A stretch of DNA of 64,000 bases from Chloroflexota bacterium (GTDB taxonomy: Bacteria; Chloroflexota; Anaerolineae; Anaerolineales; Anaerolineaceae), in NCBI GenBank assembly GCA_029548365.1, contig JAKPNN010000014.1:31252-95251 (forward strand). Direction: 5' to 3'. Both the position numbers and the translations under genes were made by a program. Under the pieces are notes generated by a model that saw nothing but the letters and a program-made list of their open reading frames with translations, ran no database searches and was not told the DNA's origin. Shown one piece after another: positions 52,989-62,537 of this stretch; the first letter of the stretch is position 1, and each line of letters starts with the position of its first letter.

Positions 52989-54137
52989 ATGCCACATTCA
53001 CTGAAGAACTTCGAGCGGGTCTGGATCGACCAGCCCCAGCATTTGCGCCACACCGCTGAAGAACTGGCTGCCCAGGAGATCCTGGCTATCGACACCGAAT
53101 CCAACAGCCTGTACGCTTACCAGGAGCAGGTATGCCTGGTGCAAATTTCCACCCGACAAAAAGATTACCTGATCGACGCCCGGGCGCTGCCCGATCTATC
53201 CCCCCTGGCAGAGATATTTTCCTCAGACCGTATCCTGAAGGTGTTCCACGCTGCGGAGTATGACCTGATCTGCCTGTTTCGCGACTACGGCTTCAGGTTC
53301 AATTTTATATTTGACACCATGCTCGCGGCGCGCATCCTTGGGTTTCAGCATGTTGGCCTGGGAGCGCTGTTGGAAAAATATTTCGGCGTCCAAATGAATA
53401 AAAAATACCAGCGCGCAGATTGGGGTAAACGCCCCTTGAATCCTGAGATGCTGGAATACGCCCGCCAGGACAGCCATTACCTGATCTCCCTCCAGGAGCA
53501 ATTACGCGCTGAACTGGTTGCCGCCGACTTGCTTGACCTGGCAGTGGAAGATTTTACACGCCTGACCATTGGGATTGAAGATACTACGGAAACCTGTGCC
53601 GACGATTTTTGGAAAATCCACGGAGCGCGTGATCTCAGCCCTGAAAAGGCTGCCGTGCTAAAAGCGCTATACAATTTTCGTGAATCGGTTGCTGAAGCCC
53701 AGAATAAACCCTTATTTAAAGTCATCAGCAATCAGGCGCTGATCGAATTAGCCACAGCCTGCCCCAAACACCAGGCTGACCTGCTGGAATTATCCACACT
53801 GAACGAAAGACAGGCCAGGCGTTATGGGCCAGGATTGTTGGACGCTGTGCAGAAAGGTCAGCAGGCGCCTCCTGAGCACCCGCCCAATCACGTTCGGCCG
53901 CGCAACTCTGTGCTCAACCGCATGGAGATTTTGCAGGAATGGCGCAAGGAAACCGGTAAAGCGCTGGGCGTGCCCTCCGATGTCGTCATGCCGCGTGACG
54001 TCCTCTGCCGGATTTCCCGGGCAAATCCAAGGGATCTTTTAATGTTGAAGGCGCAGATGTTTGATGTGCCTTACCGGTTTAACCGCTTTGGTCAGGACAT
54101 GCTCAGCGTGATCACCCGTGAAGGACTTGAGGGTTGA
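52989..54137 (+). CDS. rnd: Ribonuclease D (3'-5' exonuclease with HRDC domain)
   Basis: A 382-residue protein of normal size. DEDD exonuclease residues: D35 and E37 in AIDTESNS, FHAAEYDLICL, and YARQDSHYLISL. C-terminal HRDC-type helices (about 215-290 and 310-380). It trims tRNA and other RNA 3' ends. ATG 52989 chosen from the -10 position. It overlaps the next gene by four bases (TTGA), linking two RNA-processing nucleases in one operon. Confidence 0.93.
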   Translation: MPHSLKNFERVWIDQPQHLRHTAEELAAQEILAIDTESNSLYAYQEQVCLVQISTRQKDYLIDARALPDLSPLAEIFSSDRILKVFHAAEYDLICLFRDYGFRFNFIFDTMLAARILGFQHVGLGALLEKYFGVQMNKKYQRADWGKRPLNPEMLEYARQDSHYLISLQEQLRAELVAADLLDLAVEDFTRLTIGIEDTTETCADDFWKIHGARDLSPEKAAVLKALYNFRESVAEAQNKPLFKVISNQALIELATACPKHQADLLELSTLNERQARRYGPGLLDAVQKGQQAPPEHPPNHVRPRNSVLNRMEILQEWRKETGKALGVPSDVVMPRDVLCRISRANPRDLLMLKAQMFDVPYRFNRFGQDMLSVITREGLEG

Positions 54138-55537
54138 GACTTTCCCTGCACGGCGCTGCACACACCGTCACCGGCTCGAAACACCTGCTGGAAGTCAACG
54201 GTAAGAAGATCTTGCTCGAATGCGGCTTATTTCAGGGTCAGCGCAAGAAGACCTACGACTACAACCTCAAATTTGATTTTGACCCACAGTCGCTGGATGC
54301 CGTGCTCCTCTCCCATGCGCATATTGATCACAGCGGGAACCTGCCTAACCTGGTCAGGAGCGGTTATCAGGGCTCGATCTTCAGCACCTCTGCCACCCGC
54401 GATCTGGCGGGGATCATGCTGAGGGATTCTGCGCACATCCACGAAAATGATGCAGAATATGTCAATAAAAAACGTAAAAAACAGGGTTTACCCCCCATTG
54501 AGCCGTTATACACACTTCAGGATGCTGAACGCACGCTCCCGCTGTTCCGAGCGGTCCCCTACAATCAAGCTTTTGAAGCAGCACCCGGCGTAAGCGTACG
54601 CTTTATTGAAGCCGGGCATATCCTGGGATCTGCTGCCATCCTGCTCGACCTGGAAGAAAACGGTCGAAAAGCCCGGGTGTGGTTTTCGGGCGACATTGGT
54701 CGTCCGGATATGCCCCTGCTGCGTGATCCTGTGTTTCCCGGTGATTACGATGTTGACTATGTATTAATGGAATGTACCTACGGCGATCGCCCCCACGACG
54801 ATATCAGCCTGGCATTTGATGAGTTCCATAGGGTAATTCAACGCACCCTGAAGCGTGGCGGTAAGGTGATCATCCCGGCTTTTTCGGTTGGCAGAACCCA
54901 AACGCTGGTGTACTGCCTGAACCAGTGGATGACCGAAGGCAACCTGCCTGAAGTGCCGGTGTTCGTCGACAGCCCTTTGGCTGTAGCCGCCTCTGATATT
55001 TACCGGCAGCACCACGAATGTTTTGACGATGAGACCTGGAATTTTATTTCCACCCACAGCCAGCCCGCGCTGGACTTTGACCAGCTAACCTACACCCGTT
55101 CTGTGGAGGAATCAAAAGCTCTCAATGAGCGCTCCGATCCGATGATCATCATCAGCGCGTCGGGTATGGTTGAGGCAGGGCGGATTTTACACCATGTCAA
55201 AAACAATATCGGAGATGAACGCAACACCATCATCATTGTTTCATGGCAGGCACCCAATACCCTGGGGCGCCGCCTGGCGGAACGACAGCGCAACGTGCGC
55301 ATTTTTGGCGAGGATTATTACCGCCGCGCCGGTGTGGAGACGATCAACGGGCTTTCCGCCCATGCCGGTCAGCGTTTGCTGGTGGATTATGCCCGTTCGG
55401 TGGCTGGTCAGGCAAAGGGTATCATTTTAATGCACGGTGAACCCGTAGCGGCTGCTGCATTAATGGAAAAATTGAGTGACGATCAAACCCTTCCGCCTGT
55501 GCACTATCCTGAAAGACTGGTTAACTTCGAGTTCTGA
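54134..55537 (+). CDS. MBL-fold/beta-CASP RNA-processing nuclease
   Basis: A 467-residue metallo-beta-lactamase/beta-CASP protein. Metal motif SHAHIDHSG (H61, H63, D65, H66), GSAAILLDLEE (motif 3 region HILGSA), VWFSGDIGRPDMP, and beta-CASP motifs ECTYGDRPH, IPAFSVGRTQTL, SASGMVEAGRILHH and LSAHAGQRLL. The family includes CPSF73-like and RNase J-like endo/exonucleases. Start TTG 54134 overlaps the rnd stop. The pairing suggests shared RNA maturation or decay work. Confidence 0.92.
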   Translation: MRLSLHGAAHTVTGSKHLLEVNGKKILLECGLFQGQRKKTYDYNLKFDFDPQSLDAVLLSHAHIDHSGNLPNLVRSGYQGSIFSTSATRDLAGIMLRDSAHIHENDAEYVNKKRKKQGLPPIEPLYTLQDAERTLPLFRAVPYNQAFEAAPGVSVRFIEAGHILGSAAILLDLEENGRKARVWFSGDIGRPDMPLLRDPVFPGDYDVDYVLMECTYGDRPHDDISLAFDEFHRVIQRTLKRGGKVIIPAFSVGRTQTLVYCLNQWMTEGNLPEVPVFVDSPLAVAASDIYRQHHECFDDETWNFISTHSQPALDFDQLTYTRSVEESKALNERSDPMIIISASGMVEAGRILHHVKNNIGDERNTIIIVSWQAPNTLGRRLAERQRNVRIFGEDYYRRAGVETINGLSAHAGQRLLVDYARSVAGQAKGIILMHGEPVAAAALMEKLSDDQTLPPVHYPERLVNFEF

Positions 55538-55712
55538 ACCCGATCTACTTGTTAGGGGGAGGTTGAACATAGTCATATGATCAAAAACAACCCGCAGGGG
55601 CAACGCTCTGTGGTTGCCCTGCCCAAAGGGCGTCCTGCTGGAAAAGGTTCAGGGCCACAAGATTTTCACCAACGCCCGTCTTGTGAGTGGCTATTCCCGG
55701 CTGAATTTCGAG

Positions 55713-55718
55713 TATAAT
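55713..55718 (+). promoter_or_regulatory. -10 box of tRNA-Ser
   Basis: TATAAT at 55713-55718, 15 bases before the tRNA 5' end. The hairpin-like CAGGGGCAAC...GTTGCCCTG at about 55596-55622 may end the preceding operon, though no T-tract follows. Confidence 0.5.
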
Positions 55719-55733
55719 GGATGCCTGCCCGTT

Positions 55734-55820
55734 GGAGAGGTGCCAGAGTGGTTGATTGGGGCGGTCTCGAAAACCGTTGTAGCCTTGCGGCTACCGAGGG
55801 TTCGAATCCCTCCCTCTCCG
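55734..55820 (+). tRNA. tRNA-Ser (anticodon CGA)
   Basis: An 87-base class II tRNA. The acceptor stem GGAGAGG pairs with CCTCTCC, and the T-arm reads GAGGGTTCGAATCCCTC. The anticodon stem GCGGT/ACCGT (one G-U pair) encloses loop CTCGAAA, giving anticodon CGA for codon UCG. The long variable arm (GTAGCCTTGCGGCTAC) is diagnostic for serine. The 3' CCA is not encoded. Confidence 0.96.
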
Positions 55821-56143
55821 TTATCGGCAATATCCAGGGCGGGTGCACGGGGAAAAAAGTACTGGAATTAAGCACGAGTTGTCGCCTCCCCCTGAATGTT
55901 GGTCAATTGTGGAAAAATATTAAGCGCCATTTTTATTTAAAGTAACCATCATCGTAGAGTAAGCATTTCTATTGAAGCACTACGCTCAACCATAAACTAT
56001 TGGGGTAACCCGATCAGGTTGTAGCGATTTAGAGTTCTTCTATGGGCACGTAGCGCCTATTTTGACCGATGTGGTATATTTAAACGCTGGCACAATGATC
56101 ATTCGAATCAGAAAGCAACCGTTAAACGCGAAGAAAAGAACCC
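55821..56143. other. Gene-less stretch downstream of tRNA-Ser
   Basis: About 320 bases with no gene and no terminator I can define. No structured RNA was recognised. Confidence 0.4.
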
Positions 56144-56174
56144 CTGCAGGACGGACGTAGAACCGTCACTGCAG
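56144..56174 (+). promoter_or_regulatory. Strong hairpin in leader of the glucan phosphorylase gene
   Basis: CTGCAGGACGG at 56144-56154 and CCGTCACTGCAG at 56163-56174 form an 11-bp stem with one bulged A and an eight-base loop. No T-tract follows; the ribosome-binding site AAGGA is at 56189. It may control translation or mRNA stability. Confidence 0.5.
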
Positions 56175-56201
56175 GTATCCCATTTAAAAAGGAATTTGAT
56201 A

Positions 56202-58379
56202 ATGACCGAGATTGTGAGAGAAAAACCTGTGAAATTCAATCTGCCCAGGCGCATCAAAGGCCTGGGGGATTTAGCCTACAACTTGTGGTGGGTATGGCAC
56301 CCGGAGGCGCAGCGCTTATTTAAAATGATTGATGACCTGTTGTGGGAGGATTCTTATCACAACCCGGTGGTCTTCTTGCGCGATATAGAACGTGCTCGCC
56401 TGGATGCCATGATCAATGACCGCTATTTTTTGGATCGATATGACCGTATACTGCGGGATTTTGAACGGTATATGAAAGAGAACGATACCTGGTTTTCGAT
56501 CACCTACCCGGCTTTGCACGAAGAAATGGTTGGTTATTTTTCATTTGAGTTTGGATTGCATGAATCCCTGATGGTCTATGCTGGTGGTCTGGGCGTTCTC
56601 TCCGGCGATCATCTGAAAGAAGCCAGCGACCTGGGCATTCCCCTGGTGGCAGTGGGTTTTTTGTATACCTACGGGTACTTTTCCCAGCGGATCAGCGAAG
56701 ACGGCTGGCAGGAAGCGGAAAACGTCCCGATCGATTTTAATGCCCTGCCCCTGGTCCATTTACTGGATGATGCAGGTAAGCCGATTAAAATCGCAATTGA
56801 CCTGCCAGGGAGGGAGGTTTACGCGCAAATCTATGAGCTGAATATCGGGCGAGTCAAGCTATTTTTGCTGAATACCAACCTGGATGACAACAGCGTTATC
56901 GATCGTCAGTTGACCGACAAGCTTTATATCAGCGATCTTGAGCTGCGCATCTCCCAGGAGATCCTTCTGGGCATGGGCGGTGTTCGCGCGCTGAGGGCAT
57001 TGGGGTATGTGCCAACAGCCTGGCACATGAACGAAGGGCATTCTGCCTTCCTGACCCTGGAACGAGCCCTGGAATACATCCGTAAGGGCATGAGCTTTGC
57101 TGAAGCGACCGAATTGATCAATAAAACCAATATCTTCACCACCCATACCCCTGTTCCCGCTGGCAATGATGAGTTCCCGCTGTGGCTGATGGATAAATAT
57201 TTCTCTCATGTTTGGCCTGATCTGGGTCTTTCCCGGGATGCGTTTCTTGATCTCGCCAAAATCGAACAACCCTGGGGTGGAGAAGCCTTCAGTATGCCCG
57301 TTTTGGCTTTAAAGCTCTCGGATTTTCGCAATGGCGTTTCGGAATTGCACGGGCAGGTGACCCGCGGCATGTGGAAATCCCTCTGGCCGGATAAAAAAGA
57401 ACAGGATGTCCCCATCGGGCACATCACCAACGGCATCCACACGAAAACCTGGCTGGCTCGCCGGATGGGCGTTCTTTTCTCCCATTATATGGGTGCAGAT
57501 TGGGCTGAGCATATCTGTGATATCGATTTTTGGGCAAAGGTTGAAAATATCCCTGACGATGAATTATGGGCGGTTCACAGCCACCTGAAGCGCAGGTTGG
57601 TGGCATATATTATCGATCGGGGCCGGAGAAAATGGTCCAGTAATAATGTGCACCCGGTTCAAACCCTGGCCAGCGGCGTTTTGTTGGATCCCTATGCCCT
57701 GACCATTGGATTCGCCCGCCGATTTGCCACCTATAAACGGGCTAACCTGATCTTCAGTGATTACGAGCGGCTGCTGAAAATTGTAAACAATCCCCGCATG
57801 CCGGTGCAATTTGTCTTTGCTGGCAAAGCCCATCCCGCAGACGAGCCTGGGAAGCTGAGAATCCAGGAAGTCTATCGAGCGGTGAAGGATGCCCGTTTTG
57901 GCGGACGGCTGGCTTTTCTTGAGGATTATGATATGAAAGTCGCTCGCCACCTGGTACAGGGTGTGGATGTGTGGTTGAATACACCACGGCGACCGCGTGA
58001 AGCTTCAGGTACTTCAGGCATGAAAGCCGGCTTGAACGGCGTGTTGAATTTTTCCATCCTGGATGGCTGGTGGCGTGAGGGCTATAACGGGCATAACGGC
58101 TGGGCAATCGGTCAGGACAAGACCCTGTTTGAGGACCAAACTGCCCAGGACGAAGCCGACGCCCTCAGCCTGTATGAAACTCTTGAAAACGAGATCATCC
58201 CGCTGTATTACGAACAACGCTCAGCGGATAATCTTCCCTCGGAGTGGATTGCCTGGATGAAGGAAAGCATCCGTTCCCTGGGCGGACAATTCAGCATGTG
58301 CCGCATGGTCACCGAATATATGACAAAAATGTACGAACCGGCGATTAAAAACGGTATTGATGAACGAAATGGAGTGTAA
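56202..58379 (+). CDS. Alpha-glucan (glycogen/starch) phosphorylase, GT35
   Basis: A 725-residue enzyme of the shorter alpha-glucan-phosphorylase subgroup. It begins with the RIKGLGDLAYNLWWVWHPEA domain typical of that subgroup. GT35 motifs are HMNEGHSAFL, TTHTPVPAGNDEFP, FARRFATYKRANLI and the PLP-Lys segment EASGTSGMKAGLNGVLN. It releases glucose 1-phosphate from alpha-1,4-glucans. ATG 56202 is eight bases from AAGGA; the TTG at 56196 falls in that spacing. The stop shares one base with the next start (TAATG). Confidence 0.95.
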   Translation: MTEIVREKPVKFNLPRRIKGLGDLAYNLWWVWHPEAQRLFKMIDDLLWEDSYHNPVVFLRDIERARLDAMINDRYFLDRYDRILRDFERYMKENDTWFSITYPALHEEMVGYFSFEFGLHESLMVYAGGLGVLSGDHLKEASDLGIPLVAVGFLYTYGYFSQRISEDGWQEAENVPIDFNALPLVHLLDDAGKPIKIAIDLPGREVYAQIYELNIGRVKLFLLNTNLDDNSVIDRQLTDKLYISDLELRISQEILLGMGGVRALRALGYVPTAWHMNEGHSAFLTLERALEYIRKGMSFAEATELINKTNIFTTHTPVPAGNDEFPLWLMDKYFSHVWPDLGLSRDAFLDLAKIEQPWGGEAFSMPVLALKLSDFRNGVSELHGQVTRGMWKSLWPDKKEQDVPIGHITNGIHTKTWLARRMGVLFSHYMGADWAEHICDIDFWAKVENIPDDELWAVHSHLKRRLVAYIIDRGRRKWSSNNVHPVQTLASGVLLDPYALTIGFARRFATYKRANLIFSDYERLLKIVNNPRMPVQFVFAGKAHPADEPGKLRIQEVYRAVKDARFGGRLAFLEDYDMKVARHLVQGVDVWLNTPRRPREASGTSGMKAGLNGVLNFSILDGWWREGYNGHNGWAIGQDKTLFEDQTAQDEADALSLYETLENEIIPLYYEQRSADNLPSEWIAWMKESIRSLGGQFSMCRMVTEYMTKMYEPAIKNGIDERNGV

Positions 58380-58918
58380 TGCAAGCAATGATTGATATTT
58401 TGCTTTCACCATCCGCCTGGTTATTTGCCCTGGTCATTTTCCTGGCGCGCATGGTCAATATTGCTATGGATACCCTGCGCATTATGTTCACCATGCGCCA
58501 AAAAAGCGGGATAGCATGGGTTTTGGGTTTTATCGAATCGGCAATTTACATTATATTAATCGGTTCGGTGCTGACAAATATCGGAAATCCCCTGAATATC
58601 ATCGGCTATTCGGCAGGGTTTGCGACAGGGAATGTGCTGGGCATGGCAATTGAAAAACGCCTGGCTTTGGGTTACATGCACTTTAATATTATCAGCCGCA
58701 ATCACAGTACAGAGATTGCGGATGCACTGCGCAACGCCGGCTTTGGCGTGACAGAAATTCCCGCCAGGGGGCGTGAAAGCAACTTCATGCTGGTCGATTG
58801 CCGGGTCAGGCGTAAACAATCCAAAGACGTGGAAAACCTGGTGCTTGAAATCGACCCGGAGGCTTTCATCACTGCCGAAGAAATTGTTCCCCGGGGCAGC
58901 GGGATCTGGCGCGCCTGA
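58379..58918 (+). CDS. UPF0316-type membrane protein (DUF5698 plus DUF2179)
   Basis: A 179-residue protein. Three membrane helices in the first 90 residues (LFALVIFLARMVNIAMDTLRIMF, VLGFIESAIYIILIGSVL, IIGYSAGFATGNVLGMAIE) form the DUF5698 part. The C-terminal 80 residues form a soluble DUF2179 domain (VTEIPARGRESNFMLVDCRVRRKQ). Function unknown; related domains are found with nucleotide-regulated membrane proteins. Coupled to the phosphorylase by a one-base stop/start overlap, though a functional link is not evident. Confidence 0.83.
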   Translation: MQAMIDILLSPSAWLFALVIFLARMVNIAMDTLRIMFTMRQKSGIAWVLGFIESAIYIILIGSVLTNIGNPLNIIGYSAGFATGNVLGMAIEKRLALGYMHFNIISRNHSTEIADALRNAGFGVTEIPARGRESNFMLVDCRVRRKQSKDVENLVLEIDPEAFITAEEIVPRGSGIWRA

Positions 58919-58936
58919 TCGTCAAAGTGAATAAAG

Positions 58937-58968
58937 GCTGCTGTCAAACTGACGGCAGCAATTTTTTT
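58937..58968 (+). terminator. Intrinsic terminator after phosphorylase/UPF0316 operon
   Basis: GCTGCTGTC at 58937-58945 pairs with GACGGCAGC at 58951-58959 (one T-G pair) over a five-base loop, followed by A A and seven T. Confidence 0.85.
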
Positions 58969-59035
58969 AAACACAACTGCCATAGGGCGCAGGTTGTTGT
59001 ATACTATTAAGAGCACTTGAAAAACAGGAGGAACC

Positions 59036-61510
59036 ATGCCCGGAAGGAACAAAGACTTTTACCTGGGAAAGACCTATGATCTGGAATCGAAGGCCGTGCA
59101 GGAGCAGCAGGTCTTCTATGACCCGGACGACCTGACCACACACGCCGTCATCACCGGTATGACCGGGTCGGGAAAGACCGGGCTGGGCGTGATCATGCTT
59201 GAGGAAGCTGCATTACGGGGTATCCCGGCCATTGTGATCGATCCTAAAGGCGATCTGACGAATTTATTATTGCATTTTCCTGAACTTTTACCTGAGGATT
59301 TTCAGCCCTGGGTCGACCATGCCGCTGCCCGCCGTGAGGGAGTCAGCGTGGAAGAAGCGGCAGAAAAAGCAGCAACCCTGTGGAAAAACGGCCTGGCTTC
59401 ATCTGGACTGGGTAAGCCCGAACTGGAAGCCCTGCGCGATGCGGTTGAATATGCCGTTTATACACCCGGGTCTGATGCCGGCCTGCCGGTCAGTATTTTG
59501 GCATCTTTTTCTGCCCCCGATATCCCCTGGGAGGGCAACCGCGAGATCCTGCGTGAGAGGATCTCCAGCACGGTAACCGCGCTCCTGGGTTTGATTGGTA
59601 TGCGCAATATCGACCCCGTCCAATCCAAGGAACATATCCTGCTTTCGAATATTTTTGAAGAAGCCTGGAAAGCAGGCAAAGACCTTGACCTGGCCACCCT
59701 GATCACCCACGTGCAATCACCGCCCTTTGATAAGCTGGGTGTTTTTTCACTGGATCAGTTCTACCCGCAAAAGGACCGCTTCAGCCTGGCAATGCAGTTG
59801 AACAACTTCCTGGCGGCGCCCAGCTTCCACACCTGGCTGGAGGGGCAGCCGCTGGACATCGGGCAGATCTTGTGGTCGTCGTCGGGTAAGCCGCGTCACA
59901 GTGTGTTCTACCTGGCGCATTTAGATGACCAGGAGCGCATGTTCTTTGTCACCTTGCTGTACACCGCCATTGAAAGTTGGATGCGCACGCAAAAAGGTTC
60001 CAGCAGCTTGCGAGTGATGGTGTATTTTGATGAGATTCACGGTTATCTCCCACCCGTTTCGAACCCGCCCAGTAAAAACATCATCCTCAGGATGCTCAAG
60101 CAGGCGCGCGCCTTTGGAGTCGGGCTGGTGCTGGCCACCCAAAACCCGGTGGACGTGGATTATAAGGGGCTCTCCAATGCCGGCACTTGGATGATCGGGC
60201 GCTTGCAGACGGAGCAGGACAAAGCGCGGCTGCTGGATGGGCTGGAAGGCGCCGCACCGGGCGTCGATCGCCGCTCCTATGACCGTATGATCTCACTGTT
60301 GGGAAAACGGATTTTTCTATTGCACAACGTGCATGGATCCGGGTCAAAGATCTTCACGACCCGTTGGGCAATGAACTATTTGCCAGGGCCGCTGACTCGC
60401 TCACAAATCCCGGCTGTTAATGCCCTGGTTAGAGCATCAGAACGCGCTGCTGAAAGACCGGCTGCCAGTGTGCTATCGTCCAGACCTGCGGAATCTCAGG
60501 CTGGCCTGGGCCGCGATGTGGCGCCAGTGTTGCCGGGTTCTGTGCCGACTTTTTATTACCCGGTCAACCGGGGGATTTCAGATGCCCAGCAGGAAGTCAG
60601 CAGCCAGATTAAGGGAGATATCCCGCGACCACAGTACTTCTACCGTCCAGAGTTGGTGGGGCAGGCGCGTGTGGTGTACCTGGCGCGCAAATACAACATC
60701 AGTGAAGAGGTGACATTTACCGTCCGGATTGATGAAATGCAGCGCCGGGGATTGGTGCGCTGGGAGAATTACACGGTGCAACCCATTGATCTGCGAATGC
60801 TTGAAGACAGCCCGCTGCCCGATGCAGCCTTTGATACCCTTGATAACGTATCGATTGTGGATGCTCGGTTACTCAAAGACCTGGAAAACGATTTTGCGGA
60901 TTGGATTTATCGCACGCAGACTTTGAAGCTTCGCTTGAACGAGGCACTGGGGGTGGTGGCTGAACCGGGCATGTCGGACGAGGAATTCCGCCAGTTGTGT
61001 GAAGAAACCATGCAGGTAAAACTGAAGACTGAAGTGGATACCCTGGCCAAAAAACATGCAAGCCAGCTAAAAACGCTGGAAGACAGGCTTGCCAGGGAGG
61101 AAAGCCGCTTGAAAGGGTATCAGGATCAGTTGGGTCATCGGCGGGTGGAGGAGCTGGGCAAAGGTGTGGAAAATGTCCTGGGTATGTTCACGGGGAGGCG
61201 CAGCAGTGTGAGCACATCGCTGACCAAACGGCGCATGACCAGCCAGGCAAAAGCCAATGTGGATAAAAGCGAGCTGGAAATTAAGGGCATTCAGAAGGAT
61301 ATCGAGACATTAAAATTGGATCAAGAATCCGAATTGAAGAGAATCGATGAGAAATGGGCTGATGCGCTGGATCAGGTTGTCGAAGAGCCGATCTCAACGT
61401 TTAAGAAGGATATTTATGTTGAGAAATTTGGCCTAGTCTGGCTGCCATATTATGCTTATCCAAAGGGTGAGCAGTGGGTGACCGTGCCAGCCTTTCGGTG
61501 GGAAGAATAA
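59036..61510 (+). CDS. HerA/DUF87-like hexameric ATPase with C-terminal coiled coil
   Basis: An 824-residue ATPase. Walker A GMTGSGKTGLG at 41-51 and DPKGDLTNLLLHFP beside it, Walker B VMVYFDEIHGYLP near 325-337, and the TQNPVDVDYKGLSNAGTWMIGRLQ block are typical of HerA/FtsK-type VirB4-like pumps (DUF87/DUF853). Residues about 650-790 are highly charged and coiled-coil. No membrane segment is present. ATG 59036 has GGAGG six bases ahead. It stands alone between two strong terminators, without a NurA-like nuclease partner, so its role in DNA end processing, defence or another process is not established. Confidence 0.85.
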   Translation: MPGRNKDFYLGKTYDLESKAVQEQQVFYDPDDLTTHAVITGMTGSGKTGLGVIMLEEAALRGIPAIVIDPKGDLTNLLLHFPELLPEDFQPWVDHAAARREGVSVEEAAEKAATLWKNGLASSGLGKPELEALRDAVEYAVYTPGSDAGLPVSILASFSAPDIPWEGNREILRERISSTVTALLGLIGMRNIDPVQSKEHILLSNIFEEAWKAGKDLDLATLITHVQSPPFDKLGVFSLDQFYPQKDRFSLAMQLNNFLAAPSFHTWLEGQPLDIGQILWSSSGKPRHSVFYLAHLDDQERMFFVTLLYTAIESWMRTQKGSSSLRVMVYFDEIHGYLPPVSNPPSKNIILRMLKQARAFGVGLVLATQNPVDVDYKGLSNAGTWMIGRLQTEQDKARLLDGLEGAAPGVDRRSYDRMISLLGKRIFLLHNVHGSGSKIFTTRWAMNYLPGPLTRSQIPAVNALVRASERAAERPAASVLSSRPAESQAGLGRDVAPVLPGSVPTFYYPVNRGISDAQQEVSSQIKGDIPRPQYFYRPELVGQARVVYLARKYNISEEVTFTVRIDEMQRRGLVRWENYTVQPIDLRMLEDSPLPDAAFDTLDNVSIVDARLLKDLENDFADWIYRTQTLKLRLNEALGVVAEPGMSDEEFRQLCEETMQVKLKTEVDTLAKKHASQLKTLEDRLAREESRLKGYQDQLGHRRVEELGKGVENVLGMFTGRRSSVSTSLTKRRMTSQAKANVDKSELEIKGIQKDIETLKLDQESELKRIDEKWADALDQVVEEPISTFKKDIYVEKFGLVWLPYYAYPKGEQWVTVPAFRWEE

Positions 61511-61535
61511 TTCCGCTTCCCTGCTGACCTTGAGC

Positions 61536-61572
61536 AACATGGGATGCCCTGCTTGGCAGGGCATCCCATGTT
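61536..61572. terminator. Intrinsic terminator after HerA-like ATPase gene
   Basis: A perfect 17-bp stem, 61536-61552 with 61556-61572, around a three-base loop (centre GGGATGCCCTGC / GCAGGGCATCCC), with a short T-run after it and an A-run before it, so it could work in both directions. Confidence 0.85.
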
Positions 61573-61690
61573 TTGATTAAGCCACAAACACAAAATTGAT
61601 GAGAAATTAGATAATGTTTATCTTATATGGTTCTTATATAAATCGTGTATGATCCGCATAAGATTGAAAAATTATAAAAAATAAGGAGAC

Positions 61691-62122
61691 ATGATGATTA
61701 AAAGAACAGCAAAAGCCGTATGGCAGGGCGATTTGAAGCAGGGCAGCGGTTCTCTGGAACTGGGCAGCGGCGCCTTCCAGGGAAAATATTCCTTCTCCTC
61801 CCGTTTTGAGGATGGCGTGGGAACCAACCCGGAGGAGTTGATCGGTGCTGCGCACGCGGGCTGCTTCTCGATGGCGCTCAGCTTGGAGCTTTCCAAAGCT
61901 GGCTACACCGTGGATGAGATCCAAACCGAGGCCATTGTCTCACTGGATAAAGATGCGAACGGGTTTTCAATCTCCGGAATCAAGTTGGTGTCTAAAGCTC
62001 GGGTCAAAGATATTACCATGGATGAGTTTATCAAGTACGCATCGGGTGCCAAGGAAAACTGCCCGGTTTCAAAAGCATTGGCCGGGGTGAAGATCTACCT
62101 GGAAGCGCATTTGATTAAATAG
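61691..62122 (+). CDS. osmC: OsmC-family peroxiredoxin
   Basis: A 143-residue OsmC protein of standard length. Redox cysteines C58 (AAHAGCFSMAL) and C124 (KENCPVSKAL) are in place, as is the KRTAKAVWQGDLKQGSG start typical of OsmC. It reduces organic hydroperoxides using dithiols. Two ATGs (61691, 61694) follow AAGGAG. Single gene after the terminator at 61536-61572. Confidence 0.94.
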   Translation: MMIKRTAKAVWQGDLKQGSGSLELGSGAFQGKYSFSSRFEDGVGTNPEELIGAAHAGCFSMALSLELSKAGYTVDEIQTEAIVSLDKDANGFSISGIKLVSKARVKDITMDEFIKYASGAKENCPVSKALAGVKIYLEAHLIK

Positions 62123-62537
62123 TGAATGGTGATCCCACTTCGCGCAGCATTCCTTGTGCCCTGTAGGGTATTGAGCGCCTGCGCTCAGCCCCTTTTGCTT
62201 CGCTACAGGGGTTCCGCTGCGCTTCAGGGACGATGATTGTGAATTGTGAATAGGAAATTGGATTTTATTTAGCAGGTTCTTCAGAACCGGTATCCTGTTC
62301 CTATGTTGTGGCGCCGGTCTCCAGGCCGGTGCCACCAAAAGGGTCAGTCCATCAGCTCCGGTCTGGAGGCTGTCATCATTGAATATGGTAACGATCACCT
62401 CACACTTTACGTAAACCATCCGGGCCTTGACAAAAGGATTGCCCCTGCGGTGATACTCAATACAAGTAAACACTTTTTCAACACTCTTGTTGTATACTAC
62501 CAGTGACAAATACCTGCCCGATTTTCGTTAATGAAAA
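62123..62537. repeat. Gene-less stretch with REP-like hairpins and repeat fragments
   Basis: About 415 bases without a gene. It has heptad-type fragments (GTGAATGGTGATCCC; GTGAATTGTGAATAGGAAATTGG). A palindrome GTGGCGCCGG (62308-62317) pairs with CCGGTGCCAC (62326-62335), and a GGTCTGGAGGC partial repeat follows. Fragments near 62140-62230 recur in other gaps. Confidence 0.55.

Noticed and set aside
55614..55945. Short protein frames across tRNA-Ser
   Set aside because: They run through the tRNA gene and have no independent support.
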